This document shows, one piece after another, positions 60,426 to 64,000 of a stretch of 64,000 nucleotides of DNA (its first letter is position 1; each line of letters begins with the position of its first letter). Origin of the DNA: Streptomyces spororaveus (GTDB lineage: Bacteria; Actinomycetota; Actinomycetes; Streptomycetales; Streptomycetaceae); NCBI RefSeq assembly GCF_016755875.1, contig NZ_BNED01000005.1, forward strand, positions 744,001 to 808,000. The letters run 5' to 3'. The translations under genes were made by a program, and so were the position numbers. Under the pieces are notes generated by a model. The model saw only the letters and a program-made list of their open reading frames with translations. It made no database searches and was not told the origin of the DNA.

Positions 60426-60863
60426 CTACTTCGCGGCCTCTGCCCGAAGGATGCCGGCGCCGATGGCGCCCCGGAGGACGTGGGCGATCTCCTCGGGCTC
60501 GAGGTCGATGCCGTCGAGCCTCTCCACGGTCAGCGGAATCTCCTCCAGCGCGTACTCGCCGCGGCCCTCGGCACTGAACTCGGGCCCGGTGCGGTCCTCG
60601 AAGGACCAGGTCGCGATGCGGGCGAGGTAGAAGAGCTGGCGCTCGTCCTCGGACTCCATGGTGTGAAGGAGGCGGACGATGTCGGCCTTCCCCGCAATCT
60701 CCTCGTGGATCTCACGGTGGAGAGCGGCCTCCCAGGACTCGTCACTGGCTTCGACACCACCACCGGGCAGGACCCAGTACACCGGGATGCCGGGCTTGGT
60801 GCGACGGATGACCAGCATGGTGTCGTCGGCGGTGACGAGGACGGCGCGGACTCGTTCGATCAT
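60426..60863 (-). CDS. NUDIX hydrolase
   Basis: 145 residues. The ATG at 60863 is the obvious start. The full Nudix box GGGVEASDESWEAALHREIH EEIAG is present in a small (MutT-type) domain. It hydrolyses nucleotide derivatives. With the neighbouring NUDIX pieces it gives three Nudix loci in 1.6 kb. Confidence 0.9.
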   Translation of the reverse strand: MIERVRAVLVTADDTMLVIRRTKPGIPVYWVLPGGGVEASDESWEAALHREIHEEIAGKADIVRLLHTMESEDERQLFYLARIATWSFEDRTGPEFSAEGRGEYALEEIPLTVERLDGIDLEPEEIAHVLRGAIGAGILRAEAAK

Positions 60864-60904
60864 TTCGGTCTGTCCCCCTGCTTGTTGACGGTCTCAGTGC
60901 AGCA

Positions 60905-61566
60905 GTCAACCACCGTCGACGGGGACGGATTGGCCAGTGATGAACGAGGCGGAGGGGCCCACGAGGAACGCCACCAGAACCACGACGTTTTCGGGCCGTC
61001 CACGGCGAGGGACGCACTGTCGCTTGCGAGAGAGCGGGTGAGGCCCAGTAGCCCGGCCTTCGCGGTGCTGTACGCGACGAGGTTCGTCCGGCCGGCGCGG
61101 GCGTTGACACTGCCGATGTTCACGATCCGGCCCCAGCCGCGTTCGTTCACGCCGGGGGTCACGGCATGGCAGGTGCGGTAGTGGGCGGTGAGGTCGACGT
61201 CGAGGGAGTAGTTCCAGGCTGCCTCGTTGGTGTCCTGCCAAGGGACGCAGGGGTAGGAGCCGGCGTTGTTCGCCAGGATGTCGATGGGCCCGATCTCGGC
61301 GGGGACGAGGTCGAGCATGGTCTGGACGGCGCCGGGGTCGGTGAGGTCGGCGTTCGCCGCGATGCCGGGGCTGCGCGCTCGAAGGCGGCGAGGAGGGCGT
61401 GGGCGTCGGGGTCCTGGCCGAGGTGGTTGACCGCGACGGTCGCGCCGGCAGCGGCGAGCGCGCGTCCGATCTCGGCGCCGATGCCGGTGGCTCCGCCGGT
61501 GATGAGGGTGGTGCGGCCCTGGAGCGGGCGGGCCTGGAGAGGGGTCTCAAGCAGGGGCAGGGACAT
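60905..61566 (-). pseudogene. Broken short-chain dehydrogenase (FabG-like)
   Basis: From the ATG at 61566: GRTTLITGGATGIGAEIGRA (NAD site). A frame change near 61375 leads to IGPIDILANNAGSYPCVPWQ, GWGRIVNIGSVNARAGRTNL and VAYSTAKAGLLGLTRSLA (catalytic Tyr/Lys). A deletion near 61020 then joins the C-terminus VVVLVAFLVGPSASFITGQS VPVDGG, followed by TGA where Trp (TGG) is expected. At least two frameshifting changes plus a nonsense mutation. Confidence 0.82.
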
Positions 61567-61689
61567 GGTTGCTCCGTTCGCCGGAGTGGGGGTGAGGGGC
61601 CGGTGTGGTCGTGAAGAAGGCGTCGATCGTCGTGAGCGGGTCCTGGCTCTCGGCGAGCCTGATCAGTACGAGCAGCAGGTCGTGGCCGG

Positions 61690-62187
61690 TCAGCCGGGCG
61701 GGCGGGATGACGCCGCCGACCAGCTCCGGCGGTACGGCTTCACCACCGAGATCGACCCCGCCTCCAGGAGGAGATCGACACCGAGTGGACCTGGGCGAAC
61801 TACTCCATGCCCTGGTGCTCCCGCGCGGAGATCCGCGAGGTCGGCGCCGCGGCCCAGCGCATCCACGACGACATCGCCGAAGGCCGCCTGACCATCCACC
61901 TGCACGCCGACGACGGTTACACCACCGTCGCCGTCGGCTCGTACGCCACGGGCGTGCGCCGGCACGTCCACCTCCACGGCGAGAACCACCTTCGGCAGGT
62001 CTGTACCTCGTACGACGACGAAACCGAGGCCGTCACCGAGTTCCAACGGCTCTACTCCGTAGCCGTCCGACCCGGCCCCGCCCTGCTCGCCGACCTCGAA
62101 CAGGCCGTCCGCCGGCTCCTCGGGGGCACGATCCCGTCCACCTCCGAGGAGACCTCCGCGCCCGCGGTCGAGGCTCCGATCGCGTAG
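61690..62187 (+). pseudogene. Frameshifted hypothetical gene paired with DUF317
   Basis: The upstream frame gives ADQLRRYGFTTEIDP; after a frame slip near 61770 the other reads LQEEIDTEWTWANYSMPW and continues SRAEIREVGAAAQRIHDDIA to VRPGPALLADLEQAVRRLLG, stopping at 62187. The ATG at 61807 has no ribosome site. The protein is of unknown function; similar genes lie beside DUF317 genes in Streptomyces mobile elements (memory). Confidence 0.5.
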
Positions 62188-62217
62188 CCCGGCGAGCAGG
62201 AGGCTTTCCTCTCCTCC

Positions 62218-62775
62218 ATGTTCGACGAGGAGCGCCAGTGGGAGAGGTACCGCCCCTTCGACGAGACGACCATCGCCTCCCACGAATCCCTGAGCGTACG
62301 AGTCGAGTTCGACCACGAAGCGCGCCACCGAACCGACGTAGCCTGGACGATCGCCGAGTACGACGGCTCGGTCGGCGAGCGCCTCTGGCACGCCACCCTC
62401 ACCGCCGGCACCCCCGTCCCCCTCATCCACACGATCCTGCAGCACCTCGACGCCCCCCGCTCACCACTGCGGGCCACCCGGACGACGTCCTTCGCGACGC
62501 GGCCTGGCACCCGGCGAGCCACCCCGCCCGCGCCACCTGGACGACGCCGGACCGGAGCATCGTCTTCGAGTCCACACCACACGCCGTGGCGGACCGATGG
62601 ACGCTGTACTGCGGAGAAGACCTCGACCGGGCGGCGTGGAGCATCCGGCTGTCCTACGGGTTCCCCACGATCTCGTGGCCCAGCTCGTCGCCGACGCCGC
62701 CGAACTGTTTCCGTCACCCGCACGGCCGAGCCCGAAGCCGCTTCCGGCGCCCGTCCGCGGGTTCCCGCAACCGTG
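62218..62775 (+). pseudogene. Frameshifted DUF317 protein
   Basis: Frame 1: EFDHEARHRTDVAWTIAEYD and GERLWHATLTAGTPVPLIHT. Frame 2 after about 62455: GHPDDVLRDAAWHPASHPAR ATWTTPDRSIVFESTPHAVA DRWTLYC. Frame 3 near 62660: VPHDLVAQLVADAAELFPSP. Together these are one DUF317 domain with two frameshifts. AGGAGG lies 17 bases upstream of the ATG. DUF317 is an element-associated family. Confidence 0.65.
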
Positions 62776-62913
62776 CCCGCCCAGCGCGTCCGCGGTCGGT
62801 AACCGGCCCCGGACAACACGCCTAGGGGCTGCTGTTCACGATCTCCGCGTCAGCCGCGAGGCCGTGTGGGTGCTGCGGCGTCGACGCCGATCACGGCCGC
62901 TCCTGTACCGCTG

Positions 62914-63354
62914 TCAGCCCGGTAGCGGGTGACATCCCGGACATGCCGCATCGCCCTCGGGCCACACGGCGTATACCCACTCGCACCTGGAACACATCAC
63001 GATGTGAACGTAGTTGCAGGGGCACATGTCGTCAGTGCACGACGGCTGGCCAGGGCAGACGTACGGCTCCCGCGCAGGCGCCGGACGTCGCAGTCGCTCT
63101 GCTGGAGTCAGGGTCTCCAGGTAGGCGATGTAGTCCGGACGCTCCCGTGCCGGGCATCCCTCCGGGCAGGGGCCCGAGACCCACGAGTCGTGCCCGGGGA
63201 TCGGGTCGTCCTCCTCGCAGCGGGGAGCCACCCACGGGTCCCAGACGGGAAGGTTGTACGAGCGGCGCAGGGCCTTGGCGGCTTCGGTGTACGACTCTCC
63301 GGTGGTCGCCTGGCGGCGGCGTACGGGGCCCTTACGGGCGTGGTCAGCGGGCAT
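62914..63354 (-). CDS. Cys-rich hypothetical protein with zinc-ribbon-like motifs
   Basis: 146 residues. The ATG at 63354 follows TGGAG. CPEGCPARERPDYIAYLETL TPAERLRR lies in the middle, and the C-terminal third carries CPGQPSCTDDMCPCNYVHIV MCSRCEWVYAVWPEGDAACP GC: multiple Cys pairs suited to zinc binding. No catalytic motif. Likely part of an integrative-element flank. Confidence 0.7.
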   Translation of the reverse strand: MPADHARKGPVRRRQATTGESYTEAAKALRRSYNLPVWDPWVAPRCEEDDPIPGHDSWVSGPCPEGCPARERPDYIAYLETLTPAERLRRPAPAREPYVCPGQPSCTDDMCPCNYVHIVMCSRCEWVYAVWPEGDAACPGCHPLPG

Positions 63355-63573
63355 GGCAACTCCAGGGCATCCAGACGGGGATCTGAATGCGCTGGCGCCG
63401 AGCACCTTGTCCAAGCGCGTCAGCGGAACCGACCACGCGGGCCTGCGCAGGGCCCACCCCGCCAACTCGCAGGGCGTGCCGAGCCTAGCAGCCCCCGGGC
63501 GCCCCGAAGGGCGTCATCACTCGTACGAGGGACAGGGTGGCGGGCCAGCCTGTCCCTCAGCCACGATGCCCGA

Positions 63574-63900
63574 ATGCAGGATGACGAACCGCTGGAGGAG
63601 TGGGCTCGCCGACGCGACGCACGCCAGGCCGCCTCGAAGGGCAAGCGGCGTGCGGTGCCGCTCGGCGAGGGCCCCCACCGCGGGGCCCACGTCGACCCCG
63701 GCGCGCCACGAGCGATCGAGGAGTGGACCGGCACGGACTGGACGGTGATCGGCATCGTCGAGAGCCTTGCCGCCGCGCAGGCCCTCTTGTACCCGCCGCC
63801 GCCCGTGCAGGAGAAGCCTGCCGAGTGGGACCGGCCCGCGATGGGCAGGGGGCAAGGTCGGCACCGAAAGCCGACCTCGGCGGAGGAGCGGGAGCGGTAA
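63574..63900 (+). CDS. DUF6087-like protein
   Basis: 108 residues. MQDDEPLEEWARRRDARQAA and VPLGEGPHRGAHVDPGAPRA IEEWTG match the DUF6087 family as I remember it. No ribosome site is obvious. Hydrophilic and Arg-rich; role unknown. Often near integrated elements in Streptomyces. Confidence 0.68.
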   Translation: MQDDEPLEEWARRRDARQAASKGKRRAVPLGEGPHRGAHVDPGAPRAIEEWTGTDWTVIGIVESLAAAQALLYPPPPVQEKPAEWDRPAMGRGQGRHRKPTSAEERER

Positions 63901-64000
63901 GCGGCACAGCGCCCAGGCGCAAGGGGGTGTGATCGCGAACTGGCCCAGCCGGGCGGTACCTTCAAGGGGCTCGGTATGGGATTCGGGGGCAGGGGAGGGG

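Overview
The window is high-GC actinobacterial DNA and almost certainly Streptomyces. The evidence is third-position G/C bias in nearly every real gene, GTG starts with GGAGG ribosome sites, and families common in that genus: SpoIIE-type PP2C phosphatases, STAS antagonists, a SigE-family sigma factor, an XRE/DUF5753 regulator, DUF4235/DUF3618, DUF5819-HTTM, DUF317, DUF6087 and a mycothione reductase remnant. No tRNA, rRNA, CRISPR array, transposase or complete prophage was seen. The mix of stress, secreted and accessory catabolic genes, with many decaying genes, would suit a chromosome arm.

Layout. 0-10 kb: a STAS protein, a secreted YVTN beta-propeller/DUF11 protein, an SRPBCC protein, a GAF-GAF-PP2C phosphatase, small membrane proteins, and a methyltransferase-CDGSH-iron oxidase operon. 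10-16.5 kb: a KatE catalase and a hemerythrin gene lying between broken genes (holin-like, flavodoxin, DUF2231), then an XRE regulator and a PRC-barrel protein. 17-20 kb: a secreted DUF3494 protein with repeats and a His-rich tail, next to a DUF5819-HTTM (SdpA/SdpB-like) pair. 20-30 kb: a second PP2C phosphatase, a SigE-type sigma factor with a membrane partner, a pectate lyase-pectin methylesterase fusion, and an RsbQ-RsbP-STAS energy-stress module followed by a CBS protein. 30-33.5 kb: DEAD-box helicase, cold-shock protein and a MerR-type regulator behind a long hairpin-rich leader. 33.5-45.8 kb: GlxA regulator, MBL hydrolase, glutamate-synthase-like enzyme, arylsulfatase, aldo/keto reductase, an unusual AA10-like protein and a ricin-type lectin, with remnants of mycothione reductase, multicopper oxidase, alcohol dehydrogenase, aldo/keto reductase and a PAS-PP2C phosphatase. 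45.9-54.3 kb: an acyl-CoA ligase and an AraC regulator facing a five-gene operon (BKACE, quinone oxidoreductase, TauD dioxygenase, MFS transporter, RBBP9-like hydrolase). 54.4-59 kb: a probable organosulfur locus (winged-helix regulator, acyl-CoA-dehydrogenase-like flavoprotein, Rrf2 regulator, leader peptide, sulfonate-binding lipoprotein, broken ATPase). 59.3-64 kb: NUDIX genes, a broken SDR, DUF317 remnants, a Cys-rich protein and DUF6087, which look like the worn flank of an integrative element.

The best candidates for something undescribed are (i) two near-homologous control regions at 55345-55434 and 57259-57353 that tie the flavoprotein and the leader-peptide/sulfonate operon into one sulfur regulon; (ii) the hairpin-rich, gene-free leader ahead of the MerR gene (32784-33255), ending in a 32-bp perfect palindrome; (iii) the AraC-controlled BKACE/TauD/MFS catabolic cluster; and (iv) an AA10 oxygenase-like domain buried behind an N-terminal domain with no signal peptide.

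All reading was done by eye. Family names rest on recognised motifs and remembered family sequences, not on searches. At least twelve loci are broken or fragmentary, an unusually high density.
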